DNA of 64,000 nt from CAWGUU01 sp963825765 (GTDB taxonomy: Bacteria > Actinomycetota > Acidimicrobiia > Acidimicrobiales > AC-14), in contig CAWGUU010000003.1 of the NCBI GenBank assembly GCA_963825765.1, positions 818,946 through 882,945 on the forward strand. Direction: 5' to 3'. Positions 46,955 to 54,705 of this stretch are shown here, in pieces. Below the pieces are notes generated by a model, which was not told where the DNA came from, made no database searches, and saw nothing but the letters and a program-made list of their open reading frames with translations. Each line of letters opens with the position of its first letter. The stretch's first letter is position 1. Made by a program: the position numbers and the translations under genes.

Positions 46955-47949
46955 CGGCCCTGGCCACGATTCGTACGTTCTCGCCGCGAGCCGAGAGCCG
47001 GTTCGCCGACGAGGCGGAGCAATTCGCCCGCCTGTTCTTCGAGCGCCACGGGATCAAACCCCGCAACTTCGACGGCTTCAACACGATGAGCCGCTTCCTC
47101 TACCCGAACACGGTCAGCGTCGAGCGGCTGCGGACGACCTGCCTCATCCACAGCATGTTCTTCCTGGTCGACGATCTCTTCTTCGACAGCCTGCAATTCG
47201 ACGCCGGCGGTCTGGCGATCGCCCCGGAGGCGGGCGAGTCACTGGAGTCGGCGACCCGGTTCCTGGCCGACCTGATGGCCATCTTCGAGTCGCGGGTCCT
47301 TCCCGAGCATCCTTCGCCGATGCAACGGGCGTTCGGCGAGATGGGCGCGCTGATGGCCGAGCAGGCCGACCCCGGGTGGTTCAGGCTGTTCGCCGCCGGC
47401 ATCGAGGACTACATCAGCGCCGTCATCGCTCGCGAGGCGGACCTGCAGCGGGCCAAGACCCTGCTGCGCGACCTTGACTCGTTCCTCGAGCTGCGCCTTC
47501 GGGACACCGGCGGCCTGCACACCTGTCAGCTGATCGAGTTCACCAAGGGTGTCTGTCTGCCCGACGAGATCCGGGACGACCACCGGATCGCCCACCTGAC
47601 CTGGTTGGCGATCGCCATGGCTTCCCTCGTGAACGACATCTTCTCCTTTCACAAGGACTTCGTCGTCGAGGGGAGCGACTTCAACCTGATCAACATCCTG
47701 ATGGAGCTCGGCGACGTCTCGTTCGAGACCGCGGTCGAGGAGTCCCTGGAGCTGGTGAACGGTTACGCCGATTCCTTTGCCAAGGTCCGGGCGCAGCTGC
47801 CTCCCTGGGACGAGGGGGTGCGTGCAACGGTCGAGCCGTACCTCGACGGGCTGGAGGAGATGATGTCCGGAAACGTCTACTGGCACGGGACCACCAACCG
47901 CTACCGGTCGCCGGAGTCACCGTTCGCGGAGCTTCGGGAGCTGATCTGA
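46951..47949 (+). CDS. Class I terpene synthase 3
   Basis: 332 aa. First motif VDDLFFD (Asp74, Asp75, Asp79), NSE-type NDIFSFHKD and terminal TNRYRSP. More distant from terpene synthases 1 and 2 than they are from each other. ATGA overlap with the fusion gene suggests a shared product. Ends 45 bp before the convergent diterpene synthase. Confidence 0.92.
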   Translation: MTALATIRTFSPRAESRFADEAEQFARLFFERHGIKPRNFDGFNTMSRFLYPNTVSVERLRTTCLIHSMFFLVDDLFFDSLQFDAGGLAIAPEAGESLESATRFLADLMAIFESRVLPEHPSPMQRAFGEMGALMAEQADPGWFRLFAAGIEDYISAVIAREADLQRAKTLLRDLDSFLELRLRDTGGLHTCQLIEFTKGVCLPDEIRDDHRIAHLTWLAIAMASLVNDIFSFHKDFVVEGSDFNLINILMELGDVSFETAVEESLELVNGYADSFAKVRAQLPPWDEGVRATVEPYLDGLEEMMSGNVYWHGTTNRYRSPESPFAELRELI

Positions 47950-47994
47950 TCGCGACGGCGGCGCGGTTGCACGCCCGGACGGCGGCGCGGAAGG

Positions 47995-48987
47995 CTACGG
48001 GATGAGCGTCCTCGGTCCAAGGTTGCCGTCGGCAATCCCGTCGGCCAGCAGGAGCGCCCTCGTCGCCAGCACCTCCAGGGTCTTCGCGGTCGGAGACCCC
48101 TGCTGCGCCCGGACGGCCCCGAGGAGCCGATCACTGGCGAGGTCTCGCTGCCGAAGCCACGCCTCCCACAGCTGCTGGCCGACCTCCGACGCGCGCATGA
48201 TGCCCAGCTCTCGAGCCTTCTCGATCCCGCACCCCTCCTGACGGGCGATGCCGGCGACGCCCGCGTTGAGGGGTTCGTCGGGGTCGTACCTCGTGTCCTG
48301 GGCCATCCGAAGGACGCGGGACATCGTGCGCAGGAACGACGGCTCCGAGGCGAAGTACTCGATCAGGGCCTCCATCTCGATCGCCTTCAGCGCGCCGGCG
48401 AAGGGGAGGACGCACGTGATCGCCAGAGGGCCGCCCCCCGTGTCCGCGAACGCCGTGAGGAAGTCGTCGACGCCGGCGATGAAGGTGGTTCCCGAGCCGG
48501 GTGACCGTTCGAGGAAGGCGTGGCCGTAGGTCACCGCCGAGGTGCGCTGTTGCTGGACGTTGTGGGTGCCCACCGCCTCCGCCCACAGCCGGTGCCAGGC
48601 GCCGGCGACCGACGACGAGCACCGCCCCTCGACCGACTCGGCACCTTCGACGGCGATGGTTGCGAGGAGGAACTCCGCGGCCCAGAGCAGGCTGAACGCC
48701 TCCGGGACCGGCTCGCTCAGGCGCGCTCGGGCCGATTGCAGGTCCGTCAGCGCTTGCAGGTGAGCGGTGAGGGCCTCACCGACGTCGCCCTCGTAGAGCT
48801 CGTCGAGCACGACCCCGAGGTCGATGACGGCGACGCGGGCGAGGTCCGACTCGACCTGCCCCGGCCCCAACCACGAGTCCACCGCCCTCTCCGCGCCGAC
48901 CCAGTAGGCCTCGGTCCGGGTCGCGGCCCGGACCATGTCTCGGACCTGGTGCAGCCGATCGTCATCCGCGGGTTCGACGGGGCTCAT
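47995..48987 (-). CDS. Class I diterpene synthase-like protein (ent-kaurene-synthase-like alpha domain)
   Basis: 330 aa from ATG 48987. Helical; LDELYEGD (Asp62-Glu66) sits where DDxxD/E is expected, and RMAQDTRYDPDEPLNAGVAG parallels the NSE region plus the following LNAVSL segment of kaurene synthases, with N to Q and S to Y changes. ATGA overlap with the class II cyclase gene upstream. The pairing suggests it takes the cyclised diphosphate. Family assignment is from motif pattern and context, so moderately sure. Confidence 0.65.
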   Translation of the reverse strand: MSPVEPADDDRLHQVRDMVRAATRTEAYWVGAERAVDSWLGPGQVESDLARVAVIDLGVVLDELYEGDVGEALTAHLQALTDLQSARARLSEPVPEAFSLLWAAEFLLATIAVEGAESVEGRCSSSVAGAWHRLWAEAVGTHNVQQQRTSAVTYGHAFLERSPGSGTTFIAGVDDFLTAFADTGGGPLAITCVLPFAGALKAIEMEALIEYFASEPSFLRTMSRVLRMAQDTRYDPDEPLNAGVAGIARQEGCGIEKARELGIMRASEVGQQLWEAWLRQRDLASDRLLGAVRAQQGSPTAKTLEVLATRALLLADGIADGNLGPRTLIP

Positions 48988-50510
48988 CGAGGGAGGACGG
49001 TCAACGTCGCGGCGAGCTCGAAGGCCCGGTCGATGCGCATCGGCCGATACAGGTCCTTGTTGATCCAGAACGCCGGGCCGTCGAGCTGGTCCGGTCGGTG
49101 GTGGGTGAGAAGCCATGCCGACGCGGCGGAAAGGGCGGCTGCGCCGCGGGCTTCCTCGACGCCCCGATCGGCAGCCATCCGGAGGGCCAGGGTGGCGTAG
49201 GCGGTCTCGAGGGCTGTCGACGACCCGTGTGCTCCCCAGCCGCCGTCCGATCGCTGGTGACGAAGCAGACCGTCGACCGCGGCGCCAAAGCAAGGAGAGT
49301 TCCCAGCGCCGTCGGCGATGGCGAACATGACCTGGGTGGTCGTGTACAGCCACGAGGCGTGCCACTTGTCGAGGAGCCAGCGCCCGTCGGGTTCCTGCGT
49401 CGCACGAAACCGGCGCTCCCACTCGTCGACGTCACGGCCGCATTCGCTCAGGGCGCAGACACAGTGAGCGGTCGAGGTGATGGACGCCTGGAACTCGCCC
49501 GGATAGGTCATGAAGTGATCGCCCTCCCGGTAACGATCGATCATGGCCACATCCACCGGCCGACCCGATGCGCACAAAAGCGTCACCAGGACGGCGGTGG
49601 AGTCGGCTTCGTAGAGCACGTGATCGCTCATACCTATGCCCTCCGGACGCAGGGCGCGGGTAAGCGCGTCGAGCTGGCAGCCGACGACATCGCGGAGCGA
49701 TGGATGATCCAGGAGGCCGGCGCAGAACAGCGCGTACAGGCCCCAGATCTGCTCGAACCGTGGGATCGGCCAGGCGTTCGGCACCACGCCCGGCACGTCA
49801 CTGCACGTCGACCTGGCCGCAGCTGTGAGGTATGCAATCGCTCCGGCCCGCTCCTGGTCGAGCCCGGGGATGCCGCTGGACGCCTGGAGCCAGGCGGCGG
49901 TCGCTGCGGGACTGTGGCCGACACTGCCCACCTCGTCGAGGAGGTTCGGATCGGCCTTGTCTCCCCAGGACTCCCAGGACGCCAGACCGGGCGATCCCGG
50001 TTCGAGGTGGCGATCCAGGAGGATCCGGCGCTTGCGCTCCCCCGACGGCTCCAGCACCGCATACTGCGCGGCGGGGACGTCGAGGCCGGCCTCCGACGCC
50101 TCCGCGAGGAGCCGGGGGAGGCGTAGCTCCATGGCCGTGGGCAGGTCGACCGGCAGCTCCTTCCAGTACTCCGCCCGGCCGGCCAGGAACGACACGGCCG
50201 CCTTCACCGCCGCGTCGGTTCGGCGGTCCGTGCTCCGAGATTGCAGCGCGAGGGCGACCGCAAGGGTCACGGCGTCGCGAGCGTGCGGGTAGCCCACTTC
50301 TCCCCAGCCGCCGTCGTCCGCCTGCTGGGACAGGAGCCATTCGGCCGTCGCCGCGGTCCCTCCTGCGTCGGGGGCCATTCGGAGAACCTGAGCGGTTTCG
50401 TACAGCGAGCTGCTCATCAGCCCTCCGTCGTCGCCGAGGTGTCCGATCAGAGTCCTCAGCTCGGACACGATCTGGGTCTCGACGGCGTTCGTCACCGGGA
50501 TGACGCTCAT
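48984..50510 (-). CDS. Class II diterpene cyclase (copalyl diphosphate synthase-like)
   Basis: 508 aa, two-domain alpha-barrel cyclase of the squalene-hopene/CPS family. Repeats QQADDGGWGE, QEPDGRW and QRSDGGWG are QW-like. The acid motif, usually DxDD, reads EADS (Asp303 in LYEADSTAV), keeping the central Asp proton donor. Protonation of GGPP would give a labdadienyl diphosphate for the coupled class I enzyme. Convergent with terpene synthase 3 through its partner. Confidence 0.85.
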   Translation of the reverse strand: MSVIPVTNAVETQIVSELRTLIGHLGDDGGLMSSSLYETAQVLRMAPDAGGTAATAEWLLSQQADDGGWGEVGYPHARDAVTLAVALALQSRSTDRRTDAAVKAAVSFLAGRAEYWKELPVDLPTAMELRLPRLLAEASEAGLDVPAAQYAVLEPSGERKRRILLDRHLEPGSPGLASWESWGDKADPNLLDEVGSVGHSPAATAAWLQASSGIPGLDQERAGAIAYLTAAARSTCSDVPGVVPNAWPIPRFEQIWGLYALFCAGLLDHPSLRDVVGCQLDALTRALRPEGIGMSDHVLYEADSTAVLVTLLCASGRPVDVAMIDRYREGDHFMTYPGEFQASITSTAHCVCALSECGRDVDEWERRFRATQEPDGRWLLDKWHASWLYTTTQVMFAIADGAGNSPCFGAAVDGLLRHQRSDGGWGAHGSSTALETAYATLALRMAADRGVEEARGAAALSAASAWLLTHHRPDQLDGPAFWINKDLYRPMRIDRAFELAATLTVLPR

Positions 50511-50608
50511 CGCCGCGCGAGCCCTTCGCCAGCGGCTCCGTGGGTTGTTTCGTACGTGTTCATCGACGAACTTCTACGCCGTCCCGCTTGGCGGCATCTT
50601 GCTGTTCG

Positions 50609-51215
50609 CTAGGCGCGATACCAATCCATCCCGCCGTACTCCCGGCGGGCACCGCCAGGTCGCAGCATGCGACGGGTGAGGCCGGGAGCGACGCCGAAGA
50701 GCGCGTAGACGATCCACAGGTACCCCGGTATGTCGAGTATCTCGACGCCGTTCGCCAATCCGGCGAGGAGGGCGTCCGCAGCCTGCGGAGGCAACAGGTA
50801 GGGCATGAAGTCTGCGACCCGAGGCATCCGCTCGTGGGAAACGTTGTTGCGGAAGAAGTCGGTGCCGCGATCGTCGCCGGACGCACGAGCATGACGTGGA
50901 CAGGAGTGCGTGCCAGTTCCACCTGCAGTGTCTGGGTATACGCATCCACTCCGGCCTTGGCGGCTGCGTAGGCCGCGGACGAACGCCGACGAGCACCTTT
51001 CCGGCCGACGAGCCGATGTTGACTATGTGGCCGTAGCCGCCGTCGACCATTGCCGGCAGCACGGCCCGTGTCGTGTGGATCATGCCGTCATAGCCGACGC
51101 GCATGGTCCGCAGCTCGTCGTCTGCCGACATCTCCCGGATGCCGAGCCACCGAGTGAAGGCGGCGTTGTTGACGAGGACGTCGATGCGCCCGTCGTGGGC
51201 TCTGATGCCGTCCAT
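50609..51215 (-). pseudogene. Short-chain dehydrogenase lacking its cofactor-binding N-terminus
   Basis: From GRIDVLVNNAAF onward an SDR is readable with several frame changes: NIGSSAGK (Ser), AYAAAKAG (Tyr/Lys), VELARTPVHVMLVRP, RMPRVADFMPYLLPPQAADA and ARREYGGMDWYRA. The Rossmann GxxxGxG half is absent. Upstream sequence instead matches the tail of a diterpene synthase, pointing to a deletion. It once was probably a tailoring oxidoreductase of the terpenoid locus. Confidence 0.75.
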
Positions 51216-51267
51216 CCCAACTGGGCGCTCACCGCTGGTCGCGCCTGGCCCGGGGCACGGAATGGCC

Positions 51268-51321
51268 AAGGGACGAGTGTCCCCGGTCCGAGGTGGCCGT
51301 CGGCCATCCCGTCGACCAGCC
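51268..51321 (-). pseudogene. Fossil C-terminus of a second class I diterpene synthase
   Basis: Reads LVDGMADGHLGPGTLVP, which matches the C-terminus of the 47995 gene (LLADGIADGNLGPRTLIP) in residues and, over ~55 nt, in bases. No other part of the gene remains. It abuts the truncated SDR. Confidence 0.7.
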
Positions 51322-51465
51322 GGAAGGGTCCCGTGATCGGCGTCCCCTGAAGGGCCGTTCGCCCGCTTTGACGACGGATCGCTACCGGCCGGTGCGGAGT
51401 GTCAGCGTCGATGACCTACGGCAGCTCAGGCTCGCGACATCTGTCTCCGAAGTGGCCGCAACAAG

Positions 51466-51539
51466 TGCCCCCGGCAGGACTCGAACCTGCGACCCGCTGC
51501 TTAGAAGGCAGCCGCTCTATCCAGCTGAGCTACAGGGGC
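51466..51539 (-). tRNA. tRNA-Arg (TCT)
   Basis: On the minus strand: acceptor GCCCCTG with CGGGGGC (one G-T), anticodon loop CTTCTAA (TCT), T arm GCAGGTTCGAGTCCTGC. CCA is not encoded. Confidence 0.95.
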
Positions 51540-51628
51540 GTCTCTCCAGGCTACGCAACGTCGCCGGCGCGGGCTCGGTTTCCGAGTGGCGACCGGTGTC
51601 CGGTGTGCAATGCTGGAGACAACTGCGT

Positions 51629-51703
51629 GGTGGCCGTAGCTCAGGTGGTTAGAGCGCCAGGTTGTGGCCCTGGAGGTCGGGGGTTCAAGTCCCCTCGGTC
51701 ACC
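51629..51703 (+). tRNA. tRNA-His (GTG)
   Basis: Includes the extra G(-1) paired to C73, diagnostic of tRNA-His: G-GTGGCCG with CGGTCAC-C. Anticodon loop TTGTGGC (GTG); T arm GGGGGTTCAAGTCCCCT. Confidence 0.95.
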
Positions 51704-51710
51704 CTCGCCA

Positions 51711-51783
51711 GCGCCTCTAGCTCAATTGGCAGAGCAGCGGACTCTTAATCCGCGGGTTCAGGGTTCGAGTCCCTGGGGGCGCA
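51711..51783 (+). tRNA. tRNA-Lys (CTT), island integration site
   Basis: Acceptor GCGCCTC with GGGGCGC, anticodon loop ACTCTTAA (CTT), T arm CAGGGTTCGAGTCCCTG. Twenty bases of its anticodon arm recur at 63981-64000, marking it as the attachment site of the island that follows. Confidence 0.95.
51734..51753 (+). repeat. Attachment-site repeat, left copy
   Basis: GCAGCGGACTCTTAATCCGC inside tRNA-Lys. The same 20 bases end the window (63981-64000), where the repeat is cut by the window edge and may continue. Confidence 0.85.
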
Positions 51784-51901
51784 CCGACGAAGCCGCAGGT
51801 CAGGACGCTGCCGCGCTCGACTCCCCCCTGATTTTCGGCCCTTCACCCGCTTATCCGCCCGCTTATCCAAACGACGCTAAACTCTCGCTAAACTCAATGT
51901 C

Positions 51902-52672
51902 GTGACACCGAGCGAGGAGCGCTTCCGGGCGAAGGTCCGCCAGCAGGGCGGTCATGAGGTGTGGTCCGGTGCCAGGGACGCCCGAGGCACGGGATTGGTC
52001 CGCATTGATGGCTCGCTTCGCACGGTGCAGCGCGCCGCGTGGGAGTTCGCCCACGGTCCCGTTCCTCTCGGGGCCCGAGTGCTCGCGTGCCCGGAGGAAC
52101 GTGCCTGCGTACGACTCGACCACCTGCGACTCGACCTGCCGAAGAAGGTGAGGAAAGCGACAGCCCCTCGCCGCGAGCGCCGCAGCGGATCGAAGCGCGA
52201 GGTCCGGCACGGGGTGTGGGAACTGGCCGTCAGTCTCGGTACCGGTCCCGACGGTCGCACCCGCCGTCGTTACCGCACGGTCAACGGCAGCGAGAAGGAC
52301 GCCGACCAAGCGTTAGCCGACCTTGTCGAGACCGCTCACGGGCCCACCCACCTCGGCGACCTTCAGGTACGCGAGCTTATCGACCGCTACCTCACCTGGC
52401 TCGACGACGGCAACGGCTCCGCCCCAGTCGAGAGCTACCGAAGGATCGCGGACACCGTCATCGAACCAGTCTGCGGTCGCCAGTTCGCCGTACTCCTCGA
52501 CGCCGCCGACATCGATGGTTTGCTGCGGACCGCGCACAATGGCGGAGCCTCGCGCCAGGAGCTGCAGGAGATCCTCACGCTCATCGCCCAGACCTACCGC
52601 TGGGCACGGGGGCGCCGCTGGACGACCAACGATCCGACGTCGAGCGTTCAGATCCGCGACATAGTGAGCTGA
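51902..52672 (+). CDS. Truncated integrase with N-terminal HNH-like domain
   Basis: 256 aa. Residues ~1-80 resemble an HNH endonuclease fold (WSGARDARGTGLVRIDG, LRTVQRAAWEFAHGPVPLG, ERACVRLDHLRL), although one expected His is replaced. Residues ~100-140 are an AP2-like arm-binding domain (GPDGRTRRRYRTVNGSEKDA). Residues ~150-250 are the SAM-like core-binding domain of tyrosine recombinases. The catalytic R-H-R-Y domain is missing, so it should be inactive. It starts 119 bp after tRNA-Lys, the standard position for an island integrase. Confidence 0.8.
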   Translation: MTPSEERFRAKVRQQGGHEVWSGARDARGTGLVRIDGSLRTVQRAAWEFAHGPVPLGARVLACPEERACVRLDHLRLDLPKKVRKATAPRRERRSGSKREVRHGVWELAVSLGTGPDGRTRRRYRTVNGSEKDADQALADLVETAHGPTHLGDLQVRELIDRYLTWLDDGNGSAPVESYRRIADTVIEPVCGRQFAVLLDAADIDGLLRTAHNGGASRQELQEILTLIAQTYRWARGRRWTTNDPTSSVQIRDIVS

Positions 52673-52843
52673 TCCCGGTGCCGAGGGCTGGAGCCGACCG
52701 GCATTGGCCAGCGTCCGCAACGGTATCCGGATTCCAGCTGAATCCCGACCTCAGGGGGCCGCTGAGTCGGACGAGGCGTGGTCCCCACGCGGCGCGCTCA
52801 ACTCAAGCGCAGCGACAGTGAAGCGGGCTCCGAGAGTTGCGGG

Positions 52844-53398
52844 CTATCCGGGGCTCCTTTCAAAGACGAGAACCTCGTTGCCAAACCTCTGATTGATGGC
52901 CACGACGTCGGCGACGTTGCCAGTCAACTCTCCGCCCGCCAGGCATTGTGGGGCGAGCACTACGGCCCACAAGCTCTCAGTGAGCGAGCGGCGCAGCTCA
53001 ACCCGCGCGGCCCAGTGGATCCTGCCGGCGGCGCGGTCGTATTGGTAGGCATGAACTACGCCACGAGGGCGACGGCCAGCCACGACGGCTGCGGCGTAGC
53101 CATCAGCGGGCAACGGAAGCTCGTCCTGGTGGAGTACCAGCTCCGCCCATTCGTCGCCCATGATCAAGCAAGCCTCGTCGACCTCGAGCGACGAGAGGAG
53201 CATCCCAGCGGCACTGAATCGTTCGACCATGTCGCGTTGCGACGATGGGGCGCACGATACCGACACACGTGGTTGCCCTGCCTGGAACCCGATGAGGTTG
53301 GCCGTCGGGCGGGCTCCGAGACGCCCAGTCTTCTCATAGAGCGCCCGATGGTTGGTTATCAGGAGTTCGAAGGTCTGATCGAGCAAGGTTCCTCCCAT
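52844..53398 (-). CDS. Unknown protein downstream of jetD
   Basis: 184 aa (MGGTLLDQTFELLITNHRAL); a TTG start a few codons in is also possible. Mixed alpha/beta, with no signal peptide or membrane segment. Motif-like parts are GFQAGQPRVSVSCAPSSQRD and VVHAYQYDRAAGRIHWAARV. It lies 57 bp after jetD on the same strand, so may be a fifth gene of the Wadjet operon, or an unrelated island gene. I recognise no family. Confidence 0.6.
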   Translation of the reverse strand: MGGTLLDQTFELLITNHRALYEKTGRLGARPTANLIGFQAGQPRVSVSCAPSSQRDMVERFSAAGMLLSSLEVDEACLIMGDEWAELVLHQDELPLPADGYAAAVVAGRRPRGVVHAYQYDRAAGRIHWAARVELRRSLTESLWAVVLAPQCLAGGELTGNVADVVAINQRFGNEVLVFERSPG

Positions 53399-53455
53399 CG
53401 GTTCGAGCTACACGCCCGGCATTGTCACTGCGACCGGCCACGGTCAGATCGGGCC

Positions 53456-54705
53456 TCAGCGTGGTGAGAGGTCGGCGAGTAGTTCGTCGAGCAAGAACTC
53501 CTCGTGAACGGCACGGCCGGCGGCCGCCATCACAGAGGTGAGTTGTTCGTCCCAACAAGCCGCCACCGGGTCAGCACCCAGCACCGGGAGCTCGGAAAGG
53601 ACCGGTGCCAGCCGGGCCAACGCGTCGAGGTAGTCGGTTGCGCCGAAGCGCCACGGGAAGCACTGATGGGTGCCGACAAGCAGGTTGGCGATAGTGATGC
53701 CAGGCCAATCAAAGTCGCCGTGGTAGCGCAGCTCGGCGCCAGCGGAGCGGAGCTGCTCGAGCAACAACGTGACGACGACGGTCGGTTGTCCGAGGGTGCA
53801 AACGACAGCGCGGCGACACCCGGCGTCGAGCGCCGCCTCGAGCACTCTTGGGTTCTCGCACACGTGAACGACCCCTCCCGCGAGCGCAACCGAGGTCGAC
53901 TCGTCGCAGGTCACGGGCAGTGAGATGGGACTCCCAGCCGGCACGCGGTGCGCTCATCGAGCCATGACTCGCCGGTCGAGCGAAGGCCTGCGGTGAGGGC
54001 GGTCGTGGAGACCTCGTCGGTGATTACGCCCATGGTGCGCCATAGCGCCCTTCGGCCCGCCGGGGTCGACGGGTAGGGCGTGCCGGCGATCGCGGCCGCC
54101 GCTCGCAGCACGACAGCGCCGACCAGGCTTCCGTCGTCGAGCCCGTGGGCGTCGCCGGTGAGCAGTGATGCCAGCTCTCCCCGCCCGCAGGGCACACCGT
54201 CCGTGTGCCGGGGCAGCGCCCCCAGGCACCGCACCGCGGTTGCGAGCGCCCGTTCGGCCCGCTCGGGCCGCACCCGCCCCAGCGACCCCGCCCGGCGAAG
54301 CTCCTCGAGCCAGGGCTCGACCCATGGCGCAGCACCGAGCCCGACGTCGTCGAGGGCTCGGCGGCCGGCAGCCCAGACGCGGGCAACAGCATCGGCCCGG
54401 TCCTGTCGCCGGCCGGGGCGATCGATGAGGGGACCCCGCAAGCGGTCGGCGGCCGCCACCAGGCCGGACGTGGCCCCGCTCTCGCGGAGCCGGCGGTCGA
54501 GACCGGCCAGGTCGACCGTGACCCGGTCGCCGACGATCGGCCGCCCGAGGAGGCCGGCGATGGCGTGACGCTCGGTCCGATCGAGCTCGTCGAGCCGGAG
54601 CACGCCCGAGGGCCGTAGCCCGTTGCGCTGCAGGCGCTCGGCCACCTTGTCCCACAGCCGACCCAGGCCGGGCCGGTCGAGCGAGGCGACCCCAGTCGAG
54701 CTCAC
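53456..54705 (-). CDS. jetD: Wadjet type II nuclease subunit JetD (TIGR02679, DUF3323/DUF2399), frameshifted
   Basis: Start GTG 54705 overlaps the jetC stop (GTGA). N-terminal arm LDRPGLGRLWDKVAERLQ and LGRPIVGDRVTVDL; the C-terminal Toprim-like DUF2399 has VHVCENPRVLEAA (catalytic Glu) and YHGDFDWPGITIA (DxD). One indel near 53935 separates them. In Wadjet, JetD cuts plasmid DNA that the JetABC SMC motor has looped. ~416 aa repaired. Confidence 0.88.
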
